Assembly (NCBI RefSeq): GCF_009184905.1
Contig: NZ_WESC01000002.1
Coordinates: forward strand, 248,001 to 312,000
DNA length: 64,000 nt
Reading direction: 5' to 3'
Origin: Parvibaculum sedimenti
Lineage (GTDB): Bacteria > Pseudomonadota > Alphaproteobacteria > Parvibaculales > Parvibaculaceae
Shown here: positions 35,820-44,409 of the stretch, piece by piece
Position numbering within the stretch: position 1 is the stretch's first letter
Layout of the letters: each line of letters begins with the position of its first letter
Position numbers and translations under genes: made by a program
Notes under the pieces: model-generated
Told to the model about the DNA's origin: nothing
The model's database searches: none
The model's input: the letters and a program-made list of their open reading frames with translations, nothing else

Positions 35820-36788
35820 ATGCAGATCATCGTTCTTGCCTCCCAGAAAGGGGGCTCGGGGAAAACCACCTTGTCCGGACATCTGGCCGTCGAGGCCGAA
35901 AAGATGGGCGCCGGCCCAGTGGCGCTGATCGACACCGACCCGCAGGCAAGTCTCTCGCATTGGTGGAACGCGCGCGGCGCATCGGCGCCTGCCTTCGCCA
36001 GGATCGCCATCGACGAGCTTGAAGAGGGGCTGGACCACCTCAGGCAGTCGGGCTTCCGCCTTGCCATCATCGACACGCCGCCCGCGATCACGCATTCGAT
36101 CTCCCGCGTCGTCTCCTTCGCCGACCTGGTCGTCATTCCGGCACGGCCGAGCCCGCATGATCTTCGCGCCGTGGGCGCGACCATCGACATTGCCGAAGCG
36201 CACAGGAAGCCGCTCATCTTCGTGATGAACGCAGCGACGGTGCGCGCCCGGATCACCGGCGAGGCGGCCGTCGCCCTTTCACAGCACGGCACGGTCGCTC
36301 CGATCACGCTTCACCATCGCGTCGATTACGCCGCAAGCATGGTCGACGGCCGGACCATCGGCGAGGTCGATCCCAAGAGCAAATCGGCGCAGGAAATTTC
36401 CGAACTCTGGGCCTATATCGCCAATCGCCTGGTCCGCATGAACGGCGCCATGGATGTCGAGCAGAAGGCCCGCGCGGCGGAGCTTGGCGTTCGTCCCCTT
36501 TCACCGCTCGGCAGCTCCGCGCCCGAGGCCGAGGTCGAAGAGGAAGAGTCCGTGCTCGTGACCGTTGCGGAAGAACGCTACTTTTCGCCCACGCCGCCGC
36601 CCATGCCGCAAGCGACCGCCACGGAATCCGTTTCGCCGATCGGCTTCGAACGCCGCAATGGCGAGGAACGCCGCAAGAATCCCGAGGGCCGTCCGCCCGC
36701 CGGAATGCCTGAGCGCCGCATGACTGTCTTCGGCCGCCGCAATGCCGACCGCGCGCCGCAGCCGGGCTTTGTGGAGAAGCGCAGATGA
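35820..36788 (+). CDS. ParA/MinD-family ATPase with basic C-terminal tail
   Basis: 322 residues. The deviant Walker A KGGSGKTT is at about residues 10-17, Walker A' is in DTDPQASLSHWW, and Walker B is LAIIDTPPA. The ATPase core ends near residue 215. A proline-rich linker with an acidic patch (EAEVEEEES) follows, then a tail with repeated basic elements: ERRNGEERRKN, ERRMTVFGRRN, FVEKRR. This tail is not part of the standard ParA fold. The downstream gene starts within its stop codon (ATGA). No parB or parS-like site is visible, so this is an orphan ParA that may position some other cargo. Confidence 0.9.
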   Translation: MQIIVLASQKGGSGKTTLSGHLAVEAEKMGAGPVALIDTDPQASLSHWWNARGASAPAFARIAIDELEEGLDHLRQSGFRLAIIDTPPAITHSISRVVSFADLVVIPARPSPHDLRAVGATIDIAEAHRKPLIFVMNAATVRARITGEAAVALSQHGTVAPITLHHRVDYAASMVDGRTIGEVDPKSKSAQEISELWAYIANRLVRMNGAMDVEQKARAAELGVRPLSPLGSSAPEAEVEEEESVLVTVAEERYFSPTPPPMPQATATESVSPIGFERRNGEERRKNPEGRPPAGMPERRMTVFGRRNADRAPQPGFVEKRR

Positions 36789-37303
36789 GCCGCAAATTCG
36801 CCAGCATCACGGGAAGCCTTCTCATGCGGAAAGGCGAAGCCGGACCTTCCTCCGGTATGCAGCTGCGCGATCCCCTGCCCCAGCATGCGCTGAGACAGCA
36901 GGAACAGCGCCCGCAGGAGAACTGGTACGAACGCGCGTCGCAACCGGCGCCGGACGCACCGGAGGTTGCACCGCAACGCGTCTCACCTCTGGTTGCGAAG
37001 TCGGAAGCCGCGAAGCCGCAGCCGGCCGCCAAACCAAAGGCGCACTCTTCGGCGGAGAGCGCCGCGCGGCACCGGATCGCGCTGCGCCTCACCGACGATC
37101 AGTTCCGCCGCTTGGGCATTGCCGCCGCGCGAACACATCTCACGATGCAGGAATTCATGGCGGAGGCTCTCGACGCCCGCGTCACAACCCTGGCCGAAAC
37201 CGAGCTTGCCGGATGCCGCTGTCTCCACGTCGGAGGAAGCTGCTCGGACGAGACGCAATCCATGCAATGCGGAACAACGACGGGCAACAAAACCGGGGAA
37301 TGA
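36785..37303 (+). CDS. Ribbon-helix-helix-like protein, partner of ParA
   Basis: 172 residues. The N-terminal 90 are low complexity (Gln, Pro, Ala, Lys) and probably disordered. Residues about 95-135 read HRIALRLTDDQFRRLGIAAARTHLTMQEFMAEALDARV, the strand-helix-helix pattern of MetJ/Arc/ParG-type DNA-binding dimers. The C-terminal tail carries four cysteines (AGCRCLHVGGSC then MQCG), unusual for this fold and possibly a metal or redox site. It overlaps parA by 4 bases and precedes the unknown gene by 1 base. A role as adaptor between ParA and DNA or cargo is inference. Confidence 0.7.
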   Translation: MSRKFASITGSLLMRKGEAGPSSGMQLRDPLPQHALRQQEQRPQENWYERASQPAPDAPEVAPQRVSPLVAKSEAAKPQPAAKPKAHSSAESAARHRIALRLTDDQFRRLGIAAARTHLTMQEFMAEALDARVTTLAETELAGCRCLHVGGSCSDETQSMQCGTTTGNKTGE

Positions 37304-37304
37304 G

Positions 37305-37952
37305 ATGGGGCAGACGATGAGAGGACAAGCAGGCAACGGACAGCCGCAACACGCGGGAGCGCGGACGGCGGGACTCGCTGCGAATGCCGGCGAGCTTCTC
37401 GAAGCCGATGAAGTCGGCCATGGCGGTTATTACGAGATTGTCGTCGATCTGGACAGCCATTCACGCGAGCGGTTGAGCGCGGCTTTCGAAGCTCTCTGGA
37501 GCCATCGCGATCTCACGCCCGGCGAGACCGCCGTGACGGGCGTACTACGCCGCCGCGGCAAGGCGCGGTTGCCGGACGGCGCGCTCGTTCCCGCGCTCGC
37601 CTTCACCGAGACCATGCGCGACGCGCGTGGTGAAACGGATTATCTGATTTTCGCACTGCCCATGCCCGCGCTCGAAAAAGCCTGCAGCCTCGTCGCCGAC
37701 ATGACGCCGGCGGGCGGCCTCGATCCACTCTGGCGCAGGGAGCTCGAAGCCTGGCTCGCGGCGCTTGGACGCCATGTCGATGGTTGCGTCGCTTTCAAGG
37801 CTGCCTATATCGGCTTCCTCCCCTTCCCCATCGGCGATGTCGAAACGGCGGAGCATCTCTTCGCGGGCGGCGTTCCTGCCGAGCGCTGTGTCGCCTATCT
37901 CTACCGCGAGGACGCCTCGCTCGAATTCTTCCCGACGACGCACTGGTCCTGA
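37305..37952 (+). CDS. Hypothetical protein, third gene of the ParA operon
   Basis: 215 residues with no family I recognise. The first 40 residues are Gly/Ala/Gln rich. The remainder looks like a compact alpha/beta domain beginning GGYYEIVVDLDSHSRERLSAAFEALW and ending CVAYLYREDASLEFFPTTHWS. There is no signal peptide or membrane segment, and no catalytic motif. Start at 37305 has GGGGA 5 bases upstream; a second ATG is at 37317. Tight coupling to the two genes before it implies a joint function. It converges on the truncated haemoglobin gene, with 6 bases between stops. Confidence 0.75.
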   Translation: MGQTMRGQAGNGQPQHAGARTAGLAANAGELLEADEVGHGGYYEIVVDLDSHSRERLSAAFEALWSHRDLTPGETAVTGVLRRRGKARLPDGALVPALAFTETMRDARGETDYLIFALPMPALEKACSLVADMTPAGGLDPLWRRELEAWLAALGRHVDGCVAFKAAYIGFLPFPIGDVETAEHLFAGGVPAERCVAYLYREDASLEFFPTTHWS

Positions 37953-37958
37953 AAGCGA

Positions 37959-38387
37959 TCAGCTCGAACGCAGCATGTCGGCCATGCGCAGAAACGCCTG
38001 GTCGAGAAGCTTGCGCACGGGTTCCGGCACATCCGTCTCGACCATCGCGCGGCTCATGCACATGAGCCACTGATCGCGCTCGGTCGCGCCGATGGCATAA
38101 GGTCTGTGCGCGGAGCGAATGCAGGGCCTGTCGGCGCGCTGAAAATAATCCTGCGGACCGCCGAGCCAGCCGCTCATGAACTCGAACAGCCGCTCCTTGA
38201 TCTGGCCAAGATCCTGCGCGTGCATCCGCCTTATGCCTGCCGCTGCTTCTTCCTCATTCATGATGTCGTAGAACCGGTCCGCAAGGCGGCGCACCGCCTC
38301 CTCGCCGCCGATGAGATCATAGGGCGTCAACGGCTTCGCCTCGCCGCTCTCCGGCGCATCCGCCGTCTGCATGTCCGCTTCGCTCAT
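37959..38387 (-). CDS. Truncated haemoglobin, group II type
   Basis: 142 residues. The globin core starts TPYDLIGGEEAVRRLADRFYDIMN (Tyr at the B10 position), continues with LFEFMSGWLGGPQDYF, and has the proximal His in IRSAHRPYAIG followed by ERDQWLMCM, where the Trp is the conserved G8 residue of group II. Family members bind O2 or NO and are implicated in nitrosative stress. The N-terminal 20 residues are a non-conserved acidic leader. The start at 38387 is conventional, although the frame is open to 38426. Confidence 0.9.
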   Translation of the reverse strand: MSEADMQTADAPESGEAKPLTPYDLIGGEEAVRRLADRFYDIMNEEEAAAGIRRMHAQDLGQIKERLFEFMSGWLGGPQDYFQRADRPCIRSAHRPYAIGATERDQWLMCMSRAMVETDVPEPVRKLLDQAFLRMADMLRSS

Positions 38388-38586
38388 GAAAGACCGCCTT
38401 CCGTCTGTTGGCGGCAAAGGTCCCACTGGCGAGCGCCGGGGGTCAACGCGGCAAAACGCGCAATTTCAGCGCCCGCGCGGGCGCGCAGGGCAAGGCAGCG
38501 CTGGCAAAACGCGGAGAATCCGGCACTATTCGAATGGCGAGGCACGGGGAGGTGCTTCGCCAGATGTCGCGCGAGGGAGGGAACGC

Positions 38587-39393
38587 ATGAGCATCGACAA
38601 CGCCGAGGCCCCGCAAAGGGCCCCCAGCATCGAAATCCGCACTGTCACCGTCAACAATATCCTGGAGGCATTGGCCGCCGGCATGCGCGACCTGCGTGCA
38701 GGCTTCAGCCACAGCATCGCCTTCGGCGCCTTCATTGCCACAGGCGGCTGGATTCTCGTGCTGCTGCTCATCAAGGCGCACCTGCCCTACCTCGTCTATC
38801 CACTCGCGATGGCCTTTGCGCTGATTGCGCCCTTCATCGCCACGGGGCTTTATGAGATCAGCCGCAGGCTGCAGGTGGGCGAGGCGGTGCGCTGGTCGGG
38901 CATCGCCGCGTCGATCCGCGCCGCCTCGGGCCGCGACATGGGATGGATGGCGCTCGTCACGTCTTTCACCTTCGTCATCTGGATGGATATTGCCGCGATC
39001 CTCACCTTCGGCTTTCTCGGCCTTTCGGCGACGAGCTTCACGGCCTTTGTCTCGATGGTTTTCTCGACGTCTGAGGGCTTCGCCTTCCTCATCGTCGGCA
39101 ATACGGTGGGGGCAGCGATCGCGCTCGCGGTCTTTTCCCTGACCGTCATTTCCTTCCCGATGCTCTTCGACCGCGACGTCGACTTCGTCACCGCCATGAT
39201 CACCAGCGTCCGCACCGTGCTCGCCAATCCGCGCGCCATGCTGACCTGGTTCGCGATCATCGGCTTCCTGAGCGCCCTGTCCTTCCTGTCGCTCTTCGTC
39301 GGCCTGGTCTTTTTCTTCCCGCTGCTCGGCCATGCCTCATGGCACATCTATCGCCGCGCGGTGGCACCGGCGGTTCGTCTCCCGAGCGCATAG
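38587..39393 (+). CDS. DUF2189 family integral membrane protein
   Basis: 268 residues with about six membrane helices. The N-terminal cytoplasmic segment IEIRTVTVNNILEALAAGMRDLRAGF is the DUF2189 signature, followed by helices around 45-65, 72-92, 125-147, 165-187 and 218-245. The loop FPMLFDRDVDFVTAMITSVR is strongly conserved in the family. Function unknown; restricted mainly to alpha- and betaproteobacteria. GAGGGAGG lies 5 bases upstream of the ATG. Confidence 0.9.
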   Translation: MSIDNAEAPQRAPSIEIRTVTVNNILEALAAGMRDLRAGFSHSIAFGAFIATGGWILVLLLIKAHLPYLVYPLAMAFALIAPFIATGLYEISRRLQVGEAVRWSGIAASIRAASGRDMGWMALVTSFTFVIWMDIAAILTFGFLGLSATSFTAFVSMVFSTSEGFAFLIVGNTVGAAIALAVFSLTVISFPMLFDRDVDFVTAMITSVRTVLANPRAMLTWFAIIGFLSALSFLSLFVGLVFFFPLLGHASWHIYRRAVAPAVRLPSA

Positions 39394-39480
39394 GGAGCAT
39401 CGTTCCGCCCCGGCCGAAACGGCGGCATGCGGACGCGCACCGATGACGACCGCGATCAAATCTCGGGAAAGGATGAAAAG

Positions 39481-39556
39481 TGGTGCCGCTTAGGTGACTC
39501 GAACACCTGACCCCCTCATTACGAATGAGGTGCTCTACCAACTGAGCTAAAGCGGC
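39481..39556 (-). tRNA. tRNA-Thr (anticodon CGT)
   Basis: 76 bases with encoded CCA. A 7-bp acceptor GCCGCTT/AAGCGGC, a D arm GCTC..GAGC, an anticodon arm CCTCA/TGAGG around TTCGTAA (anticodon CGT, reading ACG), and a T arm AGGTG/CACCT with TTCGAGT. The cloverleaf is complete. Together with the short flanks it fills the gap between the DUF2189 and hydrolase genes. Confidence 0.96.
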
Positions 39557-39668
39557 TCCGGCGTCTCGGTCCAAAACTGACCGTCGACGGGCCTTGAGAT
39601 ACCCCGGCCTCACCCCCTTTGGCAACAGGCTTGCGGGGCTTTTTGTGAGAACGGGGCGCCGAAAGCCC

Positions 39669-40721
39669 TTATTCAGGGCTGATGGGCATGACCTCGATCT
39701 TGCCATCATGGTGGACCGGGGCCGTTTCGACTGGCACCGGCGGCATCCCGGCGGCTTCCGCCGCGAAGGTGAGGCCGAGGAAGGCAGCCACGTCGGCGGC
39801 GCTCTTTTCGGGCACCTCCTCCATGGGGATATGGCCGACATCGGGGTAGATCACGACTTTCGAACCCGGAATGCGCTTGGCGAACTCGCCGGCATATTCG
39901 ACCGGGATGAGCCCATCCTTGTCGCCCCAGAGGATAAGGGTCGGCGCCTTGATCGCGCCAAGCTGCTCGGCGACTGCCCCGTCATCGGGCGGCAGGCGGA
40001 AGCGGATGCCGGTCGCCCGACGGTTGCCGTCATAAAGGGTCAGGTCGTAATAGCGTTCCACCATCTCGTCCGTGACCTTCGACTGGTCGACAAAAACCTT
40101 GTGAAGCCCCTCCGCGATCATCGAACGAGGCGTCACATAAAGCAGGATCTTGTTGAGGACGGGTATTTGCGCGAGGCGGAAGGCGAGCGGAATCTTGCCG
40201 CCCGGCTGGGGTTTGCGCGGAATACCGGCCGCATCGACCAGAACGAGGGCAGCCACCTCGTCGGGAAAACTTTCGGCATATTGGGCAGCAACGCCGCCGC
40301 CCATTGAATTGCCGCCGAGCGCATAGCGCGTGAGGCCGAGCCTCTGCGTCACTTCATGGACGAAGGTGACCATACCGGTACGGCTGTAGTCGTCATTGGG
40401 CACGGCGCCTGTGAGCCCGTGACCCGGCATGTCCATGGTGACGACGCGATAGCTTCCGCCGAGCAGCCTGGCCCAAGGCTCCCAAGTGTGGAGCGAGGCA
40501 TTGGAGCCATGGATGAGAACGAGGACGGGGCCCGTCTTGTTGCCCTGGTCGCGCACATGCGCCACCGCGCCGTCGGGCAGCGTGATGAACTGCGAGGCCT
40601 CATTGGCATACTTGGGAAGGAGTTCTTCCTTGCTCTTGTCGAAGCGGACGACCGAGCCTGCAATGACAAAGAGCGCAAGCAGGATCAGAACGCCTACGCC
40701 CTGCAGAATACGCTTCACCAC
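39669..40721 (-). CDS. Alpha/beta-fold hydrolase, membrane anchored
   Basis: 350 residues. An N-terminal hydrophobic anchor (about 5-25) precedes the hydrolase domain. LIHGSNASLHTWEPW is the oxyanion loop, the nucleophile elbow is GGNSMGGG, the acid is in LILWGDKDGLIPVEYA, and the His is in YPDVGHIPMEEVP. This is close to haloperoxidase/carboxylesterase-like hydrolases. It is last in the haem-biosynthesis minus-strand run and its start overlaps the end of hemY by 7 bases. No specific link to haem synthesis is known. Confidence 0.9.
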   Translation of the reverse strand: MVKRILQGVGVLILLALFVIAGSVVRFDKSKEELLPKYANEASQFITLPDGAVAHVRDQGNKTGPVLVLIHGSNASLHTWEPWARLLGGSYRVVTMDMPGHGLTGAVPNDDYSRTGMVTFVHEVTQRLGLTRYALGGNSMGGGVAAQYAESFPDEVAALVLVDAAGIPRKPQPGGKIPLAFRLAQIPVLNKILLYVTPRSMIAEGLHKVFVDQSKVTDEMVERYYDLTLYDGNRRATGIRFRLPPDDGAVAEQLGAIKAPTLILWGDKDGLIPVEYAGEFAKRIPGSKVVIYPDVGHIPMEEVPEKSAADVAAFLGLTFAAEAAGMPPVPVETAPVHHDGKIEVMPISPE

Positions 40722-42262
40722 TTTTGTCCCTCGTTCGCGCCGATATCGCCGTCGAATTCGTCGGCACCCGTCGGACCCGGATCGTCCGGCAGCGGCGGTG
40801 CGACGGCCAGCGCCTCATCTTCTTCGACCTGCGGGCGCAGATGGTGCTCCGCGACCCGCACAGGCTTTTCTTCCGCGATGGGCGCGACTGCCATCGGTAC
40901 CGGAACGGGCGCGGACGGCACGACGACGGGCGCAAGCCGCAGGCCCGGCGCACGCCATGTCAGCGCGTCGAATTCGCCCGTCACCGGGTTGATCGGCGAC
41001 CAGCGATGAGAGCGATAGGCCTCGCCCGCCCATGCGGCGTCTTCGGGCGCATGAAGCGCGCGGGCAAGCCATTCGCGCGCACTGCCGCGATCGCCATGCT
41101 CGCCTTCCTCGATCGCCGCCATGAGTTCACAGATGCGCTGCGAAGGCCGCTCGGTGGCGTTGGCGCCGACGAAGGGTTCGAGCGCGCCGCGAGCCGCGAG
41201 CCAATCGCGTGCCGCCACCGCCGCGCGCGCCAGCGCCACGCGACTTTCGATGTGATCGCGATTGTGACCGGCAAGCAGACGCACGCGCTTGAAGCGATCG
41301 TAAGCGCTCTCGCCCTCGATGAGGTTCATGTAAGCCTCGGCCAGATCGGGATGCGGATGCCGCGCCCAGAGCCCTTCGACAAGCTTCGCGCCGCGACGGA
41401 CGCGGCCGGTCTCGCCGCAAAGCTTCGCGGCAAGCGCCACTGCGGGCACGAAATCGGGTTCGAGCGATGCCGCATCGAGGGCAAGCGATAGCGCGCGTTC
41501 GCGCGGCACGCGCTTCGCTTCACCCACTTGCGCCACCGCCGCTTCTTCCGCCGTCTGCGCCAGCGCGGTCAGCAGCACGGCGCGGCGATGACGCGCGACG
41601 TCGCGTGTCAGGAGCTTCGCCGAAAGCATCCGGTCGAGCGTGGCAAGCGAGGCGTCCCAGTCTTCCTCCGACGTCTCGATCTCGAAAACGGCCTGAGCGG
41701 CCCAGGGCGTTTTGGGCCTCAGGGAAAAAGCGCGGCGAGCAAGTTCGAGCGCGCGCGCCTTGTCGCCCGCGCGGCGCGCTTGCACGAAGAGACCGCGAAG
41801 ACCGAGAAATTCGGTTTCCGGCGCGGCAAGCATCGCTTCGAAATAACCCTTGGCCGCGTCTTCCTTGCCTTCGAGCTGGGCGGCCTGCGCGGCGAGAAGA
41901 AGCGTCAGCGGCGTCTCGTCGAGAAAGCGTTTGGCGCGGCCTGCATAGCGCCGCGCTTCCGAAGCGTCGCCGGCGGCCACGGCGACCATGCCGCGCGTCA
42001 GGGCAAGAAAGCCGCGACGACGGCGGCTCTGGATGAAATAGGCGGAAACACCGGCAGGGGCCCGAAGCGCGCCCATCGCCAGGCGATAGACGAAGAGAAC
42101 GAGAAAGGCGACGACGACGAGAAGGCCGAGCCCGACGACAAAGCTGGTGCGGATCTCGTAGCCTCGCCAATGCATGACGAGATCGCCGGGATTATCGGCA
42201 AGCCAGATGGCCAGCGCCGAAAGCGCCGCGATGATGAGGAAGCTGTATAGCGCGCGCAGCAT
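40715..42262 (-). CDS. hemY: HemY-like membrane protein with TPR domain
   Basis: 515 residues. Two N-terminal membrane helices (about 3-20 and 40-62) bracket the conserved NPGDLVMHWRGYEIRTS. A helical tetratricopeptide-rich cytoplasmic or periplasmic domain follows to about residue 420, ending with the conserved GEAYRSHRWSPINPVTGEFDALTW. The C-terminal 90 residues are Pro/Val rich. This is the proteobacterial HemY of the hemCDXY cluster, not the Bacillus oxidase of the same name. The ATG overlaps the TGA of the mitofilin-like gene by one base. Its exact role in late haem synthesis is unresolved. Confidence 0.9.
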   Translation of the reverse strand: MLRALYSFLIIAALSALAIWLADNPGDLVMHWRGYEIRTSFVVGLGLLVVVAFLVLFVYRLAMGALRAPAGVSAYFIQSRRRRGFLALTRGMVAVAAGDASEARRYAGRAKRFLDETPLTLLLAAQAAQLEGKEDAAKGYFEAMLAAPETEFLGLRGLFVQARRAGDKARALELARRAFSLRPKTPWAAQAVFEIETSEEDWDASLATLDRMLSAKLLTRDVARHRRAVLLTALAQTAEEAAVAQVGEAKRVPRERALSLALDAASLEPDFVPAVALAAKLCGETGRVRRGAKLVEGLWARHPHPDLAEAYMNLIEGESAYDRFKRVRLLAGHNRDHIESRVALARAAVAARDWLAARGALEPFVGANATERPSQRICELMAAIEEGEHGDRGSAREWLARALHAPEDAAWAGEAYRSHRWSPINPVTGEFDALTWRAPGLRLAPVVVPSAPVPVPMAVAPIAEEKPVRVAEHHLRPQVEEDEALAVAPPLPDDPGPTGADEFDGDIGANEGQKW

Positions 42263-43551
42263 CAGTCCCCAATCCCGCCTGCTGCTGTCGCGCCCGCAGC
42301 CGTGGTAAGCCGGGCCGCGACATTCGCGGAAAGATCGCGAACGAGCCTGTCGGTGGCGATGCGCGCCTGCGCCCGGTCGAGCCATGGCTTCACCGCTTCA
42401 GCCGCCGGGCCCTTGAGCTTCACGCCGTCGTCGACCGCGCCTGCGAGGTCATCGAGCTTCAGCCGCTCTTCCATCCGCGCAATCACGGCTTCCGTGCTGT
42501 CGCCCTTCAGTTCGCCGGTGCGGCGCACGGTAACAAGCGAGCGCGCATTGGCGACGAAACGCGCCCAGAGGCTATCGCTCGTTGCGCGGCGTTCGGCATC
42601 GAAGACCGATTGCGCGACGGCCGGGAAATCTTCCTTCAGCCTTGCCCGCGTCACGGCGCCCTTCGCCGCGACGGGCGCGAGCCCGGCAAGCTCCGGTTCA
42701 TTGGGGAGGAACGCGGCGACCGCGTCGAGTTCCGCCTTGAAGGGGCCCGCCCCTTCGGAAGCCCGGGCGAGATTGGCCAGCGCAAGGCCGAGCGCGGCGC
42801 GGGCCGCCGCGTCAGGATCTTCCTTCTTCGCTTCGAGCGCCGCGAGCCGCGCCTGCATCGCATCGACCTTCGGCGTCAGCTGATCGAGCGCGCCGTTGAG
42901 AAGGCGCAACATCGCCTCAACCTTCGCCACCTGATCGGCAATGCCGGCGGGCGGCAACGATTTGCCCAGTTCGTCGAGCTTCTGTTGCGTCCCCTGCGAA
43001 GCCGCCTGCGCTTCGGCAAGCGACTGTTTCAACGCTTCCGTTTCCGCGGCGAGCTTGTCGAGCCGCGCATTCGCGGCGGCGATGCTTTCGGGCGCTTGCT
43101 GTGCAAGCGTCTGCTCGGCAGCAACAAGACGCGTATCGAGCTTTTCAGTCGCCTCGGTGAGCGAGCGTCCTGCCGCATCGTTCTTTTGTTCGAGCGCATC
43201 AATGCGCGAGCCGAGACCTGCAACCGCCTGCCCCGACGCATCGCCCATCTGGCCGATGGCGACATAACCTGCGGCACCCACCGCGACTGCGGCAGCAAGC
43301 GCAATGACGATCACAGTGCCGAGCCCGACGGATCGCGCCTGTTTCGCTACGGGAATCTCGACTTCGGGTGAAGCCGGTTGCGGGTCGGCCTCGGATTTGA
43401 CGCCGCCCGTCTTGCTCGAAAGCACTTCCGCCTCGCCGTCGATGATGGGCGGCTCCTTGCGCGGACGGGGCCCTCGCTCGGCCTTCTCGGGTCCAAGCAC
43501 TTCTGCCTCTGGCGAGGCGGGCGTCTCTTTGTTTCCGTTCGCGTCAGTCAT
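42262..43551 (-). CDS. Mitofilin/HemX-like inner-membrane protein
   Basis: 429 residues. The N-terminal 85 are charged and Pro/Glu rich. One membrane helix (about 72-95) is followed by a long Ala/Leu/Glu coiled coil (about 100-250) with repeats of LEQKND, ANARLDKLAAETEALKQSLAEAQ and QARLAALEAKKED. A conserved helical C-terminal domain contains LKEDFPAVAQSVFDAERRATSD. This is the alphaproteobacterial homologue of the mitochondrial cristae organiser Mic60, found between hemD and hemY. It probably shapes the inner membrane; the link to haem synthesis is positional. Confidence 0.88.
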   Translation of the reverse strand: MTDANGNKETPASPEAEVLGPEKAERGPRPRKEPPIIDGEAEVLSSKTGGVKSEADPQPASPEVEIPVAKQARSVGLGTVIVIALAAAVAVGAAGYVAIGQMGDASGQAVAGLGSRIDALEQKNDAAGRSLTEATEKLDTRLVAAEQTLAQQAPESIAAANARLDKLAAETEALKQSLAEAQAASQGTQQKLDELGKSLPPAGIADQVAKVEAMLRLLNGALDQLTPKVDAMQARLAALEAKKEDPDAAARAALGLALANLARASEGAGPFKAELDAVAAFLPNEPELAGLAPVAAKGAVTRARLKEDFPAVAQSVFDAERRATSDSLWARFVANARSLVTVRRTGELKGDSTEAVIARMEERLKLDDLAGAVDDGVKLKGPAAEAVKPWLDRAQARIATDRLVRDLSANVAARLTTAAGATAAGGIGD

Positions 43552-43692
43552 GGGCAGATGCGGCCTCTTCGGAAAATCAGACCCCTACTATAGAGAGGAT
43601 CGTGGCACCGGAAAGGCAGGATCGGCGGATTTCGGCCTTTTCCAGCTTCCGCGCCGCCCCATGCCACGAAATGACGCGGGATTCATGGCGCA

Positions 43693-44403
43693 TCATGCAA
43701 GCAATTCGAGCAGCGATGTCTGGCTCGGCTCAGCGGCAATCTCGACCGCCTTGAAGGGAAGTCCGGCCAGCGCGTCGGCAACTGCGGTGGAGAGACAATA
43801 GGCCGTCACCGTGACGAGTTCTTGTTCGAGACCCGCTATCCGCACCAGTTCGGCGAATTGACGGGCGGTTCGCGGAGAATAGAAAAGCGCGCCATCGACC
43901 CGGCCCTCGCCCAACGCCGAGGCAGCCGCTTCGGGAAGCTGCTCTGCCGTCACCGCCTCATAAAGCACAGCACGGTCGACGCTGAAGCCGCGCGCCTCGA
44001 GCATGCCCTTGAGATCGCCCGCCGTGACCGCCCCGGCGACGTGGAGGAGCGGACCTCCGCCCGGCGAAAGACGGCCAAGGACGAGCCCCGCCAGCGCATG
44101 AACATCGCCGTCCGCAGCCGTGACATCGGCGAAACCCGCGACGCGAGCGGCCGCCGCGCTCGCCTCGCCCACCGCGAGGACTGGAATCGGTGCGAGCCGC
44201 GCCATCTCGCGACGCGCGCCGATGGCCCGTGCGCCATTGGCGCTGGTGATCAGTACGGCCTGATATGGCGTATCGGGAATGACGGCATCGGCAACGGGTC
44301 TGATCGCGAGGAGCGGCGCGGCAATCGACTCATGGCCGAGCCCCGTCAGCGCCTCGACAAGCGGGCCTGCATCCTCGTCTGGCCGCGTGACGAGAAGGCG
44401 CAT
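43693..44403 (-). CDS. hemD: Uroporphyrinogen-III synthase
   Basis: 236 residues, the usual size. It opens LLVTRPDEDAGPLVEALTGLGHESIAAPLL and has the second-domain pattern RVDGALFYSPRTARQFAELV. Sequence conservation in this family is low, so the call rests on these segments plus its place 6 bases after hemC. It cyclises hydroxymethylbilane with inversion of ring D. The 141-base gap to the mitofilin-like gene may hold an internal promoter. Confidence 0.92.
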   Translation of the reverse strand: MRLLVTRPDEDAGPLVEALTGLGHESIAAPLLAIRPVADAVIPDTPYQAVLITSANGARAIGARREMARLAPIPVLAVGEASAAAARVAGFADVTAADGDVHALAGLVLGRLSPGGGPLLHVAGAVTAGDLKGMLEARGFSVDRAVLYEAVTAEQLPEAAASALGEGRVDGALFYSPRTARQFAELVRIAGLEQELVTVTAYCLSTAVADALAGLPFKAVEIAAEPSQTSLLELLA

Positions 44404-44409
44404 GGGATT

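Noticed and set aside
35820-36788. Plasmid or chromosome partition parA
   Set aside because: No parB-like gene or centromere repeat adjoins it; the partner is an RHH-like protein with an unusual tail, so ordinary partition is only one possibility.
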